Shown in pieces: positions 45,388 to 55,329 of a stretch of DNA of 64,000 nucleotides. How positions within the stretch are numbered: the first letter of the stretch is position 1; each line of letters starts with the position of its first letter. The stretch lies in NCBI RefSeq assembly GCF_014698235.1, contig NZ_JACJSP010000006.1, forward strand, positions 62,001-126,000. The letters run 5' to 3'. The notes under the pieces are model-generated. The model was not told the origin of the DNA, did no database searches, and saw only the letters and a program-made list of their open reading frames with translations. The position numbers and the translations under genes are program-made. The stretch comes from Limnothrix sp. FACHB-406 (GTDB lineage Bacteria; Cyanobacteriota; Cyanobacteriia; CACIAM-69d).

Positions 45388-45906
45388 ATGGACTTTTCGT
45401 TTCAATGTACCTACTGTCATGAAGTGCATGAAGGATCACCAAGCTTTGGATTCACAGCGCCCGATCCCTACGTGGCACTTAGCGAGGAACAGAAGCAGTC
45501 GATCGCTTCGCTGACCGATGATCTATGCGTGATTCGCTATGAAAATGGCACAGTCGATCGATTTGTTCGAGCAGTGCTGGAAGTCCCCATTCATGGCATT
45601 GATCGCCCCTTTCTCTGGGGAATTTGGGTCTCAGCAAGTGAGCAGAGCTTTGATCGCTATGTTGCCACGTTTGATGACCCGATTGAGGGCGATGGTTTCT
45701 TTGGGTGGATCTCAAATCGCATTCCTGAATATCCCGTGGAGTCGATGCGATCGGGCGATGTTTACATCCAAATGGGTCAGCAGCGCCCCAAAGTCCTGCT
45801 TCATCAGCCTAAGCAAGGAATTGATCAACTATTCATCGATCAGCAGCAAGGAATTCCAGTCGATCGCGCCCAAGTTCTAACCGAAAAACTCTTACACGGA
45901 CTCTAG
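45388..45906 (+). CDS. DUF2199 family protein
   Basis: A 172-residue protein from the ATG at 45388. It starts MDFSFQCTYCHEVHEGSPSF, a C-x-x-C plus His-x-x-x-P pattern typical of DUF2199, followed by DLCVIRYENGTVDRFVRAVL and a domain ending with a helix (VDRAQVLTEKLLH). The two Cys and a His may bind zinc. Function is unknown; these proteins often sit singly in variable regions and are thought to be immunity or stress related. The longer frame from 45295 overlaps the upstream promoter area and is less likely. Confidence 0.8.
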   Translation: MDFSFQCTYCHEVHEGSPSFGFTAPDPYVALSEEQKQSIASLTDDLCVIRYENGTVDRFVRAVLEVPIHGIDRPFLWGIWVSASEQSFDRYVATFDDPIEGDGFFGWISNRIPEYPVESMRSGDVYIQMGQQRPKVLLHQPKQGIDQLFIDQQQGIPVDRAQVLTEKLLHGL

Positions 45907-45930
45907 GGTGTCACGCATAAACCTCAGGAA

Positions 45931-46608
45931 TTATCCGGCTTGCTCTGCCTGAGTCCACTGTTGCATCAGCCATTGTATTGTTTCCCCTTGGCTCTCCTGT
46001 TGGCTCCGTTGCAAGGCTTCGGAAACTAGGGCGATCGACAGATTGGGTAATACTGCGGACGTTTCAATCACGCCGCTACGACCCTGATCAATTCCAAATG
46101 CCATCACTTGGGATTGCACCGAATCCACCACCCAATATTCCTGAATTCCTAACTGTTCATACAACAGTCGCTTAAATCCCAAGTCTGTATTGAGGGAACT
46201 GGCGGCAATTTCGATCACCAACGTGGGCGGCGCATACTGATTCAGATCGACGATTGCATTATTAGCTGGTAGCAAGCGGCGATCGTCCCCCAAATAAAAC
46301 GCAATGTCTGGCTGAGCTTCCCGTTCTCCTGGTTTCTGGAAGCTTGTGTTTGTGTAGCCATGAACTCGTATGCCTTGCTGCATGGCATACAACAAAATGA
46401 TTGCACTCAGCAGTGTGTTATCTCGTCCGTGCAGTGGCCCAACTGGTGACATATCAATCAAAAACCAACCATCGTGATAAAAGCATCGAGCCGCTGCGAA
46501 TTCGGGGCGATCGGCTTGCTGGCGAAAATCTGTCCAAGCGCCAGCCAGCCAGCCTTCGTCCAAGGAAGCAGCGATTGGGTTCGGTGCGATCGTTGCAAGA
46601 TCGATCAT
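45931..46608 (-). CDS. Uma2 family PD-(D/E)XK endonuclease-like protein
   Basis: A 225-residue protein of the Uma2 (DUF820) family, which is strongly expanded in cyanobacteria. The nuclease-like core shows EREAQPDIAFYLGDD (catalytic Asp), PTLVIEIAASSLNTDLGFKR (E of the E-x-K position; the Lys is replaced by the downstream K in FKR) and GIQEYWVVDSVQSQVMAF. Function is uncertain; many copies spread within genomes, suggesting transfer. It stands alone, divergent from nothing close. Confidence 0.85.
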   Translation of the reverse strand: MIDLATIAPNPIAASLDEGWLAGAWTDFRQQADRPEFAAARCFYHDGWFLIDMSPVGPLHGRDNTLLSAIILLYAMQQGIRVHGYTNTSFQKPGEREAQPDIAFYLGDDRRLLPANNAIVDLNQYAPPTLVIEIAASSLNTDLGFKRLLYEQLGIQEYWVVDSVQSQVMAFGIDQGRSGVIETSAVLPNLSIALVSEALQRSQQESQGETIQWLMQQWTQAEQAG

Positions 46609-46698
46609 GGATTGTTAGCCTCAGTGCGATCGCCTTATTTGATTATGACTCAAGACTTTAATGTGTCTCAGTTGAATTTCTCGACCAAGAGTAAAGCT

Positions 46699-47310
46699 CT
46701 AATCTGATAGTTGTGAATTTATAAACTGAAGACCATGATCAAATCTAGGAATCATTCGGCAGTTCAAATTTTGTAGGGACTCCACAATATCAGGGCGATC
46801 AAAGTCCTTAGAATTTCGATTCAGAAAACAAGCTTCCTGCGGCTTCTTCTCTTCCAAATGATGGATAACCGAAGCATACACAACTGAGTCTTGGGCACTT
46901 AAGCCATATTCAGACTCGCAAATAGTCGCATGATTCAAAATTTTCTGAGAAAGAGTGATGATCTCGGCCGCGTCAAGCAACTGATTCCGATAAAGCAAAA
47001 ACCTTGATTGTTCCTCTTGAGTACTCGCAATGATTAAGCTGGCAGTATCTTGTAGATTCTGAATACGAGTTCGATGAGCTTCTGACCTTCGTAGCTGACT
47101 CAGCTCTTGATTAAGCTCTTCTTGAAGCTTTTTACGCTTTTGAGCTTGTCGATACAGCTTGTCATTGGGTTCAACTAATGAGTAAGCAGGTACGATCAAC
47201 TTCAGTTGATGTGATTGACATAGCGCCAGAATTACTTCACAAGATTCATATTCTTCCTGCTGAAAGACCAACTCTAGAAAAAAGTTAGTCTCAACATAGA
47301 CACTGATCAT
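46699..47310 (-). CDS. PIN-domain protein, second gene of a nuclease-PIN pair
   Basis: A 203-residue PIN-fold protein, longer than the ~130 residues of VapC. The acidic ligands appear as Glu in VYVETNFFLELV (Asp in most PIN domains), Glu in YSLVEPNDKLY, Asp in LSAQDSVVYASVIHHL and Asp in LNRNSKDFDRPDI. A central helical insertion (KKLQEELNQELSQLRRSEAH) accounts for the extra length. Start codon and the stop of the upstream gene share ATGA, so the pair is co-translated. PIN domains are usually RNases. The partner is not a recognisable VapB antitoxin. Confidence 0.8.
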   Translation of the reverse strand: MISVYVETNFFLELVFQQEEYESCEVILALCQSHQLKLIVPAYSLVEPNDKLYRQAQKRKKLQEELNQELSQLRRSEAHRTRIQNLQDTASLIIASTQEEQSRFLLYRNQLLDAAEIITLSQKILNHATICESEYGLSAQDSVVYASVIHHLEEKKPQEACFLNRNSKDFDRPDIVESLQNLNCRMIPRFDHGLQFINSQLSD

Positions 47311-47762
47311 GCAACCAGAACCTCATGCTCAATTTTTCCTCCTTGAATAGCTGAATAAAGCCCCGATTCCAGAATCCAGCTTTGAGACTCATCCAAGTCA
47401 CTCGGCTCTGGATTGGCATAGATTAGTGTTGCCAACCAAGTGGAAACAATTAAGACCAGGCTTTGCCCAGCGACTTGATCTTTAGAAATATTGGCACGAT
47501 CAAAGTAGGGCTGAAGAATTGACTCTGCGTTGATGATGTAATCAGGTTCTCGGAGCGATGGGATAGGCTCTGCATCACACCAAAGATAAAAATGATCTAA
47601 GAATGCAAATAGGAAATAAGGCACGTTGGGCTGATCGCCATGGGCTAACAGATTCTGGCGAAACTGAGCAACCCAACTAGGCGATTTTTGGCGGTAGCGT
47701 TTGACTTCAACCATCAGCACCAAACGCCCATCTGCACCGCGCACAACTAAATCTGCTTGCAT
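47307..47762 (-). CDS. PD-(D/E)XK-like protein, first gene of a nuclease-PIN pair
   Basis: A 151-residue protein with a restriction-endonuclease-like start: ADLVVRGADGRLVLMVEVKR gives an acidic residue, a strand and the E-x-K signature. Then comes WVAQFRQNLLAHG and YFLFAFLDHFYLWC, typical of the small PD-(D/E)XK proteins found beside PIN genes in cyanobacteria. The C-terminal half (LILQ-like helix, QSLVLIVSTWLATLI) is helical. It overlaps the PIN gene by 4 bases. I know of no assigned function for this pair; whether the fold cuts nucleic acid or only binds it is open. Confidence 0.65.
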   Translation of the reverse strand: MQADLVVRGADGRLVLMVEVKRYRQKSPSWVAQFRQNLLAHGDQPNVPYFLFAFLDHFYLWCDAEPIPSLREPDYIINAESILQPYFDRANISKDQVAGQSLVLIVSTWLATLIYANPEPSDLDESQSWILESGLYSAIQGGKIEHEVLVA

Positions 47763-47853
47763 TTAAGGAGTTCCAGTTAATAGTCCAAGCACAATTCTGA
47801 CCAGAAGTGCCTAGCTCCAGTATCGCTGATCCCATTGAGTCAGCATAAAAGTA

Positions 47854-47884
47854 CAGATGCCGACCTAGGAGCGATCGGCATCTG
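47854..47884 (-). terminator. Hairpin terminator of alaS
   Basis: A perfect 10-bp stem (CAGATGCCGA with TCGGCATCTG) and 11-base loop lie 36 bases after the alaS stop on the minus strand, followed by TACTTTTATG. The T run is short, so termination may be partial. Confidence 0.65.
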
Positions 47885-47919
47885 CTGGTTAACGAGTTTT
47901 TAGGCCAATTGCGATTGCG

Positions 47920-50556
47920 TTACCCGATCGCACCTTGCAGTTGGGTTTTCGCGGCGGCGATCGCTTCGTCCAGTTTGCTGGCATCGCGGCCGCCCGCTTG
48001 GGCCAGGTTGGGTTTGCCGCCGCCGCCGCCGCCGCAGAGTTTGGCGATCGCCCCGATGAATTTGCCCGCTTGTAGGCCCTTGGCGATCGTCGCTTTGCCG
48101 AAGGCCGCCACCAGGCTCACTTTGCCGTCATCGGTAGCCGAAGCCAGCACCACCGCCGCGCCGTCGCCCAGCTTTTGGGCCAGCCGATCGCCCGCCGTGG
48201 TCAGGGAAGCCGCATCGACTCCATCCAACCGCGCTACCAAAATGCGGAAGTCACCGATCGCCTCGGCCTGACTGGCCAAACTATCGGACTTGGCGATCGC
48301 CAGTTCCGCTTTCAGGGCATCCAGTTGCTTTTGGCTGGTTTTCAGCTCCTCTTGCAGGGTGCTGACCCGATCGAGCACTTCCTCAGGCTTCACCTTGAAC
48401 CGATCGCTCAGGTCGCGCACCACCCGATCACGCAGGTTCAAATAGTCCAAAATTGCCGGGCCCGACACCGCCTCAATCCGTCGGATGCCGGAAGCCACGC
48501 CCGCTTCGGAAATAATCTTGAATGCGCCGATTTCCGCCGTATTGCTCACGTGGGTACCGCCGCACAGCTCCATAGACACGCCGGGGAAGTCCACCACGCG
48601 CACCACGTCGCCGTATTTCTCGCCGAACATCGCCGTTGCGCCCTTGGCCTTGGCATCGGCGATCGGCATTTCCGCCACCACCGCGCCGTGGGCTTCCGCA
48701 ATCCAGGTGTTCACTTGGCTTTCCACCTGGGCCACCTCGTCGGCGGTCAGGGGGCGGGGGCAGTTGAAGTCAAACCGCAGCCGATCGAAGTCCACCAGCG
48801 AACCGGCTTGGGAAATGCTGGGGTCGATCAGCGCCTTCAGGGCCGCTTGCAACAGGTGGGTGGCGCTGTGGTTGGCTTGGGCCCGGCGGCGGCAGGCTTG
48901 ATCGATCGTTGCCGACACCGTTTGACCGGCTTTCAGGATGCCGCGCTCGATTCGCCCGAAATGCACAAAAAAGTCCGATTCCTTTTTGACATCGGTGATT
49001 CGCACCAGCAAATCATCGCCGCTGAAATAACCGCGATCGCCAATTTGTCCGCCCGATTCCGCATAGAAGGGGGTGCAATCGAGCAGAATTTGCACCTCGT
49101 CCCCGGCGCTGGCAGTTTCTACTACTTTGCCCGCCACCAGCAGCGCTTCCACTTGGGCGGTGCTAGCGCTGTTTTGGTAGCCCAAAAATTCGGTTTTTTG
49201 GACTTTTTCGGCGAGGGAGTCGATCGAGCCTTGGACAGTCAAATCGATCGTTTCGTGGGCGGCGCGGGCCCGTTCCCGCTGCTTTTCCATCTCCACTTCA
49301 AACCCGGCCGCATCCACGGAAATGCCCTGCTCTTCGGCGATTTCCTGGGTCAATTCCAGCGGAAAACCAAAGGTGTCATACAGAACGAAAGCATCGGCTC
49401 CCGAAATTTGTTGGGGATTTTTCGCCAGAATTTCTGCGAGCAGTTTCTCGCCCCGTTCCAGGGTTTTCAGGAATTGGGCTTCTTCCCGTTGCAATTCCGA
49501 TTTGATGTAGTCGGCCCGATCGCGCACATTCGGATAGATCGCTTCCGACAGGGCGATGGCCGTTTCGGCCACTTTTGTGGTGAATTCACCGGCAATTCCA
49601 ATCAAGCGGCCGTGGCGCACCACCCGCCGAATTAACCGCCGCAAAATGTAGCCCCGACCGAGGTTAGAAGCCGTCACCCCATCAGCAATCAAATGCACCA
49701 CAGCGCGCACGTGATCGCCAATCACCTTGAGGGAAACCTTGGTTTTTTCGTCGGCTTTAGTGTAGTCAACCTGGGCAATATCGGCGGCCGTTTTAATGAT
49801 CGGAAAAATCAGATCCGTTTCATAGTTATTCGGCACTTTTTGCAGGATTTGGGCCATCCGTTCCAAGCCCATTCCGGTGTCGATATTTTGGTTTTGCAGG
49901 GGCGTGAGATTGCCGTCTGCATCGCGGTTGTATTGCATGAACACCAAGTTATAAAACTCGATGAACCGCTCATCATCTTCTAGGTCAACTTCGCCTGCTT
50001 GGTCGGGGAAAAAGTCGTAATAGAGTTCCGAACAAGGGCCGCAAGGGCCGGTGGGGCCAGAGACCCAAAAGTTATCGGCCTCGCCCATCCGTTTAATGCG
50101 ATGTTCGGGTACACCGACTTGATCGCGCCAGATTGCAAAGGCTTCGTCGTCGCTTTCAAACACACTAACGGCGATGTTTTTCGGGTCTAAGCCAAAGCCC
50201 ACTTCGGGATCGGTGGAGAGTTTCCAAGCCCAGGCGATCGCCTCTTTTTTAAAATAGTCCCCGAAGCTAAAGTTGCCCAACATTTCAAAGAAAGTGTGGT
50301 GGCGCTTGGTGCGGCCCACGTTTTCAATGTCGTTGGTGCGGATGCATTTTTGGGAAGTGGTGGCGCGTGGCGTGGCGGGCGCTTGCTGACCCAAAAAGAT
50401 CGGCTTGAAGGGCAACATCCCGGCGATCGTCAGCAACACCGTCGGATCTTCCGGAACCAGGGAGGCGCTGGGCAGGCGCTTGTGGGCCTGGGCCTCGAAG
50501 AAAGCCAGGAATTTTTCGCGAATTTGGGAACCGCTGAGGGGGGCTGGCGACGGCAT
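47920..50556 (-). CDS. alaS: Alanyl-tRNA synthetase
   Basis: An 878-residue, full-length class II synthetase. The catalytic domain begins [20 protein letters not shown], with [10 protein letters not shown] and the [11 protein letters not shown]-type block (here [19 protein letters not shown]). The editing domain carries the zinc motif [12 protein letters not shown] and, later, [12 protein letters not shown], with all metal ligands. The C-Ala domain ends [17 protein letters not shown], which binds the tRNA. Nothing is missing. The Gly run is encoded by a CGCCGCCGC tract. It marks the right edge of the accessory island. Confidence 0.97.
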   Translation of the reverse strand: MPSPAPLSGSQIREKFLAFFEAQAHKRLPSASLVPEDPTVLLTIAGMLPFKPIFLGQQAPATPRATTSQKCIRTNDIENVGRTKRHHTFFEMLGNFSFGDYFKKEAIAWAWKLSTDPEVGFGLDPKNIAVSVFESDDEAFAIWRDQVGVPEHRIKRMGEADNFWVSGPTGPCGPCSELYYDFFPDQAGEVDLEDDERFIEFYNLVFMQYNRDADGNLTPLQNQNIDTGMGLERMAQILQKVPNNYETDLIFPIIKTAADIAQVDYTKADEKTKVSLKVIGDHVRAVVHLIADGVTASNLGRGYILRRLIRRVVRHGRLIGIAGEFTTKVAETAIALSEAIYPNVRDRADYIKSELQREEAQFLKTLERGEKLLAEILAKNPQQISGADAFVLYDTFGFPLELTQEIAEEQGISVDAAGFEVEMEKQRERARAAHETIDLTVQGSIDSLAEKVQKTEFLGYQNSASTAQVEALLVAGKVVETASAGDEVQILLDCTPFYAESGGQIGDRGYFSGDDLLVRITDVKKESDFFVHFGRIERGILKAGQTVSATIDQACRRRAQANHSATHLLQAALKALIDPSISQAGSLVDFDRLRFDFNCPRPLTADEVAQVESQVNTWIAEAHGAVVAEMPIADAKAKGATAMFGEKYGDVVRVVDFPGVSMELCGGTHVSNTAEIGAFKIISEAGVASGIRRIEAVSGPAILDYLNLRDRVVRDLSDRFKVKPEEVLDRVSTLQEELKTSQKQLDALKAELAIAKSDSLASQAEAIGDFRILVARLDGVDAASLTTAGDRLAQKLGDGAAVVLASATDDGKVSLVAAFGKATIAKGLQAGKFIGAIAKLCGGGGGGKPNLAQAGGRDASKLDEAIAAAKTQLQGAIG

Positions 50557-50622
50557 AGGGCGGGGGTAAGCAGGGCGATCGGGGACGGGAAATAGTTGCG
50601 AAAACCAGTCTATGAGTTTAAC

Positions 50623-51621
50623 TCAAGTCGGGGCGGCGCTGGTTAACTCCAGGACTCGTTGATAGAACCAATGGTTACGATCGCGCGTTTCCTGCAAACT
50701 TTCGGGATAGGTGCGGCATTGTTTTAAAAAGCGTTGCCAGCCCGTCACATCACAGGTGAATCGATCGTACCGACGGCGATCGATCCAGGTTTTTCCCAGT
50801 AATTTCAGTTGCCAACCGGCGGGCCGCCACCGCTCGATCGGGAAAATGCCCGGCTGATGTTTCAGGGTGTGAGTTTTGCTGGTGAACGGAAAGGCCAAAA
50901 CCCTCCGCCCCAACAATGTTCCCCAATAGGCTCCATGATAGGAACTGGTGAGAATGGTTTCGCCGGATCCGAGGAAATTGAGAACCGTTTCAAAATCCGT
51001 TTCCTCGTTGGTCATGCGGGGAAAATCGGGGAAATCAATCTGGAATTTTTTGTGGGAAAACACCACAAACTCATGGCGAATCAGCCTCGGTTGGTCAAAG
51101 GCGGGATGCAGGCAACTGGCACAGGGCAGCCAATGGTAACCCAAGCCCAAATTCTCCACATGGGCATCCCGCAACCCCACTAAATCAAACCCATCCAGAT
51201 AGGTTCGATAGTCAAAATTTTGAATTTGTTGGGGTGTAAATTTGCCGTAGATCTGCTGACCGGGGCCCCAGGCAATTAGTTTGGTTCGATCGGGTGATTG
51301 TTGTCGTTGCTGAACCAGGGCTTGGATCGCCTTTTGAAAGCGATCGAACAATAGGCCACCTCCACCCAACACATGCACGATCGGGCGATCACCGAATAAT
51401 AATTCCGCTTGGGTTTGGTCGCGGGTTTCTGGATCTAAGCGGCGCAGATCGATCGCCTGTTGATCGGCGGCTAATGTCAAATAACGACTCGGAGCCGCGA
51501 GCAAATCACCAATATTCTTAGGGTCAATGACATGCCAATTGAGTAACTGCCAAGCATCAGCAACAGGGGTATCCATAGGCTCCGGGCGGCTGCCGTCACT
51601 CCATGAAGGGATGATTCCCAT
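50623..51621 (-). CDS. Polysaccharide pyruvyl transferase family protein
   Basis: A ~332-residue protein whose start I place at ATG 51621 (MGIIPSWSDG); an open extension upstream to 51930 overlaps the next gene and is Arg/Cys-rich nonsense. Family marks are DRPIVHVLGGGGLLFDRF, LIAWGPGQQIYGK, GLRDAHVENLGLGYHWLPCA and ILTSSYHGAYWGTLLGRRVL, the last holding the conserved His. Such enzymes transfer pyruvyl from phosphoenolpyruvate to sugars in exopolysaccharide or cell wall glycans. It is 19 bases from the 3' end of the following hydrolase gene on the same strand. The acceptor is unknown. Confidence 0.82.
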   Translation of the reverse strand: MGIIPSWSDGSRPEPMDTPVADAWQLLNWHVIDPKNIGDLLAAPSRYLTLAADQQAIDLRRLDPETRDQTQAELLFGDRPIVHVLGGGGLLFDRFQKAIQALVQQRQQSPDRTKLIAWGPGQQIYGKFTPQQIQNFDYRTYLDGFDLVGLRDAHVENLGLGYHWLPCASCLHPAFDQPRLIRHEFVVFSHKKFQIDFPDFPRMTNEETDFETVLNFLGSGETILTSSYHGAYWGTLLGRRVLAFPFTSKTHTLKHQPGIFPIERWRPAGWQLKLLGKTWIDRRRYDRFTCDVTGWQRFLKQCRTYPESLQETRDRNHWFYQRVLELTSAAPT

Positions 51622-51640
51622 TTTCCAAAGCGGCCCCCAC

Positions 51641-53797
51641 CTAGCGGGACTGAATTCGGAAATTACTGAGCACCCCTTCCAAAACCGCATCCCGATGCCA
51701 AAGGGAATCGCTGTCGATCGCCACCACGTAGGTTTTGCCCTGGCGCGTGTACAGGGCAACGATCGAAGCCAGGGATGGATTATCGATCGTATACAGTTGC
51801 CAGCGCCGGTTCCGATAGCGTCGTTCTCCGAGCGATCGGGTGGGGTAAGGGAGCGATCGCAACACTTCCGCCGTGGACTGTTGGGCCACCGACACCGCCA
51901 ACACCCGCCCCGTGGCAAACCCGCTGCCATCCACCTCGCTCCAAACCGGAGCCAGTCCTTGCATACTCAAGCGCCAACCCGCTGGAATCACCATACTGAT
52001 CCCGAGATTGTTGGCCGTGGCCGGCGTGAACCGCAGAGTTTTGGGCACTTCAAATTGCGTCCGCATTTGCGACACACAGGCCGCATTGGGGGCGCGATCG
52101 GGCGCTTGCAAAAACCCTCCCATAATTTGGCTCACGCAATCGGAACTCCCGAACACCGCGTGACTCAGACCCGGCAGCACGTAGCGATAGTGGCGATCCA
52201 ACCCCCGGGCCACCCGTTCCGCAAACTCTGGCGGCGTGACCTGATCCAACTCCCCAGACAACAGCAACGAGGGCACAGAGCTGCGCACCGGTTGATTCGC
52301 CTTAGGAGCCAGGGCCGGCACTTGCCAAGTTTGACAGGTGCGCAACAGTTCCTCAGGCGCTTGGAGCAGGGCCGGGGCAATTTCCGGATATACACCGCTG
52401 GCATCCACTTCCGCCAAGGTAAATCCGCCATCTTCCGAACACATCACGGAGTTATAAACCCCATCGGCCTGGCTTTTGCTAAACAGCAACAGCGGCAACA
52501 CGCGCAAAATTCCCGCATAATTGTTCTGGCGAGTTTCCCGCAGGGCCTGGGGCAACTTGGGAATGCTGGCGGAGGAATAAAACGCCGTGCTGACAGCAGA
52601 AATGAACCCATCCCCATCCAACAACACGGGAACCGCCAGCCGATTCGGATCCAAATTCTCGATCGAGAGCCGACCTTCCAACAAATCCTGAAGCTCCCCA
52701 TAGTTGGGCAACTGAATCACCTGGGGGCGCGCCCGCAGCTTGGCCACGGCTCCCAAAAAGTCCTGTTCAAGGGTGGTGTAGGTGGAACCACAAAGGCGAT
52801 CGCGCCGACAAGCTTCAAAAAACCGCCGCAGGGCCCGATCAGTATTGCGCGGTAAATGCACGATGAAGCTGGTATCCAGGGGCGCAACGGAATCCAAAAT
52901 CACCGATCGCAGGCGATCGGGAAAATCGCGCATCAGGTGCTGGGCCAACATCGTCCCGTAGGACACCCCATAAAAATTGAACGGGCCGCCATACCCCGCC
53001 GCTTGCACCACCAAGGGCACATCCGCTGCACTTTCTAGGCTGTTGTAGGCCGCCAAATCCACACCGGAATTTTTGAGCCGATCGCGACAGCCCGCCACGG
53101 CCGCTTGATAGCGATCGCGCAGGGCCGGTGAGTCGGGGAACCGCGCATTTTGCACCTTGAAATCATAGACTTCTTGGCAAAACAAAAAGGGTTCTGAATA
53201 GCGTGTGCCCCGTTGATCGAACAAAATAATGTCCCGATCGCGCATTCCCGCCAACGAGGGCAAAAAGGCCGGCAACAACTCCAACATTGATCCACCCGGC
53301 CCCCCTTGGGCCATCACCAGCGGATCCGGTTGCGGGTTGGCACTCTTGCTTTTTAAGATTGCCACCCCCAGACGAATGGTTTTCCCGGTGGGATTACTGT
53401 GCCGCTCGGGCACGGTCACCATGCCGCAGCGCACCGTTTCCCGGGCAAACTCCGGCGGTAGGGTAAAGGGGCAATTGTTCGGCTCGAAAGTGGGCGCGAA
53501 GCCGGAATTAGCGCTGGAGTTGGGTGTGGAATTGGGGACGGAATTTAGGTCAGGGCCGCTGGAATCTGGCGCGATCGGGGGTGCAGCCGGAGCATTGGGT
53601 TGCAGCAGCAGCTCGATCGCCTGAATTGTTTGGCCCGTCTCTTGGGCCAACGATCGAGCAGCCATAGGCAACGTTGTGATCGTTGTGGCACAGGCGGCCA
53701 ACAACATCCCCAACCGCCGATGCCAATTGCGCGATCGCCGCGTTCTCACCCCTGAAGTCGTCATGTTTTTGTATTGACTCCGCAACGTTGACCCCAT
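51641..53797 (-). CDS. Secreted alpha/beta hydrolase, tripeptidyl aminopeptidase (TAP)-like
   Basis: A 718-residue exported hydrolase. Basic residues (TRRSRNWHRRLG), a hydrophobic core and an ARSLAQE site form a signal peptide. The core begins VAILKSKSANP, with the oxyanion region AQGGPGGSML, catalytic Ser in FYGVSYGTMLAQH, Asp in LLSGELDQVTPPEFAE and His in GLSHAVFGSSDC. This is the proline iminopeptidase/TAP group, which cleaves N-terminal peptides outside the cytoplasm. The ~150-residue C-terminal extension (PAGWRLSMQG to SNFRIQ) resembles no peptidase domain I know and may be a binding module. A Ser/Pro/Asn-rich linker at ~70-105 follows the signal peptide. Confidence 0.87.
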   Translation of the reverse strand: MGSTLRSQYKNMTTSGVRTRRSRNWHRRLGMLLAACATTITTLPMAARSLAQETGQTIQAIELLLQPNAPAAPPIAPDSSGPDLNSVPNSTPNSSANSGFAPTFEPNNCPFTLPPEFARETVRCGMVTVPERHSNPTGKTIRLGVAILKSKSANPQPDPLVMAQGGPGGSMLELLPAFLPSLAGMRDRDIILFDQRGTRYSEPFLFCQEVYDFKVQNARFPDSPALRDRYQAAVAGCRDRLKNSGVDLAAYNSLESAADVPLVVQAAGYGGPFNFYGVSYGTMLAQHLMRDFPDRLRSVILDSVAPLDTSFIVHLPRNTDRALRRFFEACRRDRLCGSTYTTLEQDFLGAVAKLRARPQVIQLPNYGELQDLLEGRLSIENLDPNRLAVPVLLDGDGFISAVSTAFYSSASIPKLPQALRETRQNNYAGILRVLPLLLFSKSQADGVYNSVMCSEDGGFTLAEVDASGVYPEIAPALLQAPEELLRTCQTWQVPALAPKANQPVRSSVPSLLLSGELDQVTPPEFAERVARGLDRHYRYVLPGLSHAVFGSSDCVSQIMGGFLQAPDRAPNAACVSQMRTQFEVPKTLRFTPATANNLGISMVIPAGWRLSMQGLAPVWSEVDGSGFATGRVLAVSVAQQSTAEVLRSLPYPTRSLGERRYRNRRWQLYTIDNPSLASIVALYTRQGKTYVVAIDSDSLWHRDAVLEGVLSNFRIQSR

Positions 53798-53870
53798 GAG
53801 TTAAGGCAGCCGCGCTACTACTGTAGAAATTTGGTTTAGGAATTTTTTCGTTGGGGGCGCGAATCCTGTA

Positions 53871-53892
53871 GGGGTGTACGGCCGTACACCCC
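53871..53892. repeat. 22-bp perfect palindrome
   Basis: GGGGTGTACGGCCGTACACCCC is fully self-complementary and resembles the GTAGGGGCGCACGGCCGTGCG type of dispersed repeat known in cyanobacteria. It lies in the 123-bp gap between two minus-strand genes, downstream of the aminotransferase. Confidence 0.8.
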
Positions 53893-53920
53893 AATCCAGA
53901 ATTGCACTAACCCGCTGGAA

Positions 53921-55066
53921 TTAGCCGATCAGATGCTTGGCCGCTGCTGCCACCCCAGCGCCGGAGGTCACCTCAGCCCCCAACTCAATCAAAGTGGCTT
54001 CCAGAGCGGCGATCGCCGTCAGCACGTCCCGATCGCTCACAAAGCCCAAGTGACCAATGCGGAAGATCTTGCCCTTCAGCGCATCCTGACCACCGGCCAA
54101 GGCGATGTCGTACTTCTTGCGCATCACCGATCTCACCTGTTCCGCATCCACGGACTGGGGCATCACCGCCGTAATCGCCGGGCTGGCGCAATCATCGGGT
54201 GCATAGAGCGGCAAATTCAGGGCCGCCACGGCCGCCCGGGTCGCGGCCCGCAAGCGAGCATGGCGCGCAAAGATATTGTCCAGCCCTTCTTTCTTCATCA
54301 ACCGCAAGGCCTCTTGCAGCGCGTAGAACAGGTTCACAGGGGGCGTGAAGGGCGTGCTGTTTTTGGCGGCATCCTTGCGATATTTGCCCAAATCTAAGTA
54401 GTACTTGGGCAGGGTTGCGGTTTTGTAAGCTTCCCAAGCCTTGGGACTGACGGCCACAAAGCCCAAACCGGGCGGAATCATGTAGCCCTTTTGGGAGCCG
54501 GAAGCCACCACGTCCAGGCCCCACTCATCGATCGGGACGCTGGTTGCGCCCAAGCTGGTGACCGCATCCACCATCATCAGCGCACCATGAGCCTTCACAT
54601 GGCCATTGATAGTTTGCAGGTCGTTGATCACCCCCGTGGAGGTTTCGCTGTGGGTGACGATCACGGCCTTGATGCTCTTGTCGCTGTCGGCACTCAGGCG
54701 ATCGGCAAAGGCTTGGGGATCCAAAGGTTTGCCCCAATCCGCCGTCAGGGTTTCCACCGTTAGACCGTAGGCTTCTGCCACCTCGGCCCAGCGTTCGCCA
54801 AACTTACCGTTCGTGCCCACCAACACGCGATCGCCCGCGCTCAGGAAGTTGATGATGCCGGCTTCCATGGCCCCCGTGCCGCTCGAAGCCAAGATCAGCA
54901 CATCATTTTGGGTTTGGTGCAGCCATTTCAGGTTTTCGGTCACTTCGGCCATAATCTTGCCAAAGTCGCCGCTCCGGTGACCGATCGGGTGTTTGGCCTG
55001 GGCCAGCAGCACGGGTTCCGGAACCGGGGTGGGCCCCGGAATCATCAGCATCAATTTGTTATCCAT
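53921..55066 (-). CDS. Alanine/serine--glyoxylate aminotransferase
   Basis: A 381-residue class V PLP aminotransferase. The start MDNKLMLMIPGPTPVPEPVL is the family N-terminus, HPIGHRSGDFGKIM binds substrate, SSGTGAMEAGIIN binds the cofactor phosphate, and the PLP-bound Lys is in DVVASGSQKGYMIPPGLGFV. Cyanobacterial members convert glyoxylate from photorespiration to glycine using alanine or serine; the same family was long misnamed as the soluble hydrogenase 42 kDa subunit. Length is normal. It is separated from psbM by a long spacer. Confidence 0.93.
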   Translation of the reverse strand: MDNKLMLMIPGPTPVPEPVLLAQAKHPIGHRSGDFGKIMAEVTENLKWLHQTQNDVLILASSGTGAMEAGIINFLSAGDRVLVGTNGKFGERWAEVAEAYGLTVETLTADWGKPLDPQAFADRLSADSDKSIKAVIVTHSETSTGVINDLQTINGHVKAHGALMMVDAVTSLGATSVPIDEWGLDVVASGSQKGYMIPPGLGFVAVSPKAWEAYKTATLPKYYLDLGKYRKDAAKNSTPFTPPVNLFYALQEALRLMKKEGLDNIFARHARLRAATRAAVAALNLPLYAPDDCASPAITAVMPQSVDAEQVRSVMRKKYDIALAGGQDALKGKIFRIGHLGFVSDRDVLTAIAALEATLIELGAEVTSGAGVAAAAKHLIG

Positions 55067-55329
55067 CAGCCGGATTGATTCGCTACAAAAAAGGGGTGGT
55101 TACTCAGTTGGCCGGGTTGCCGACCGGTCGCGGCTCATCAGTCACGGTTCATCGCCGGGCGATCGGCTGGGGGACGCGATCGCCCGGTTGCCATTGCCTT
55201 GTCGCCTGTGTCATCACTACGTCGTGAATAAGTTGGATCCACGCGAGAGACCATCCGAGAGACCATTAGTGTAGAGCCGGAGTGGGAACTTGCGATCGAA
55301 CAGCGCCAATAAGTCAGCTTTTGCTTACG

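Noticed and set aside
48175-49635. 486-codon open frame on the plus strand opposite alaS
   Set aside because: A shadow of the high-GC alaS coding strand; the product has no motif and runs antisense through catalytic domains.
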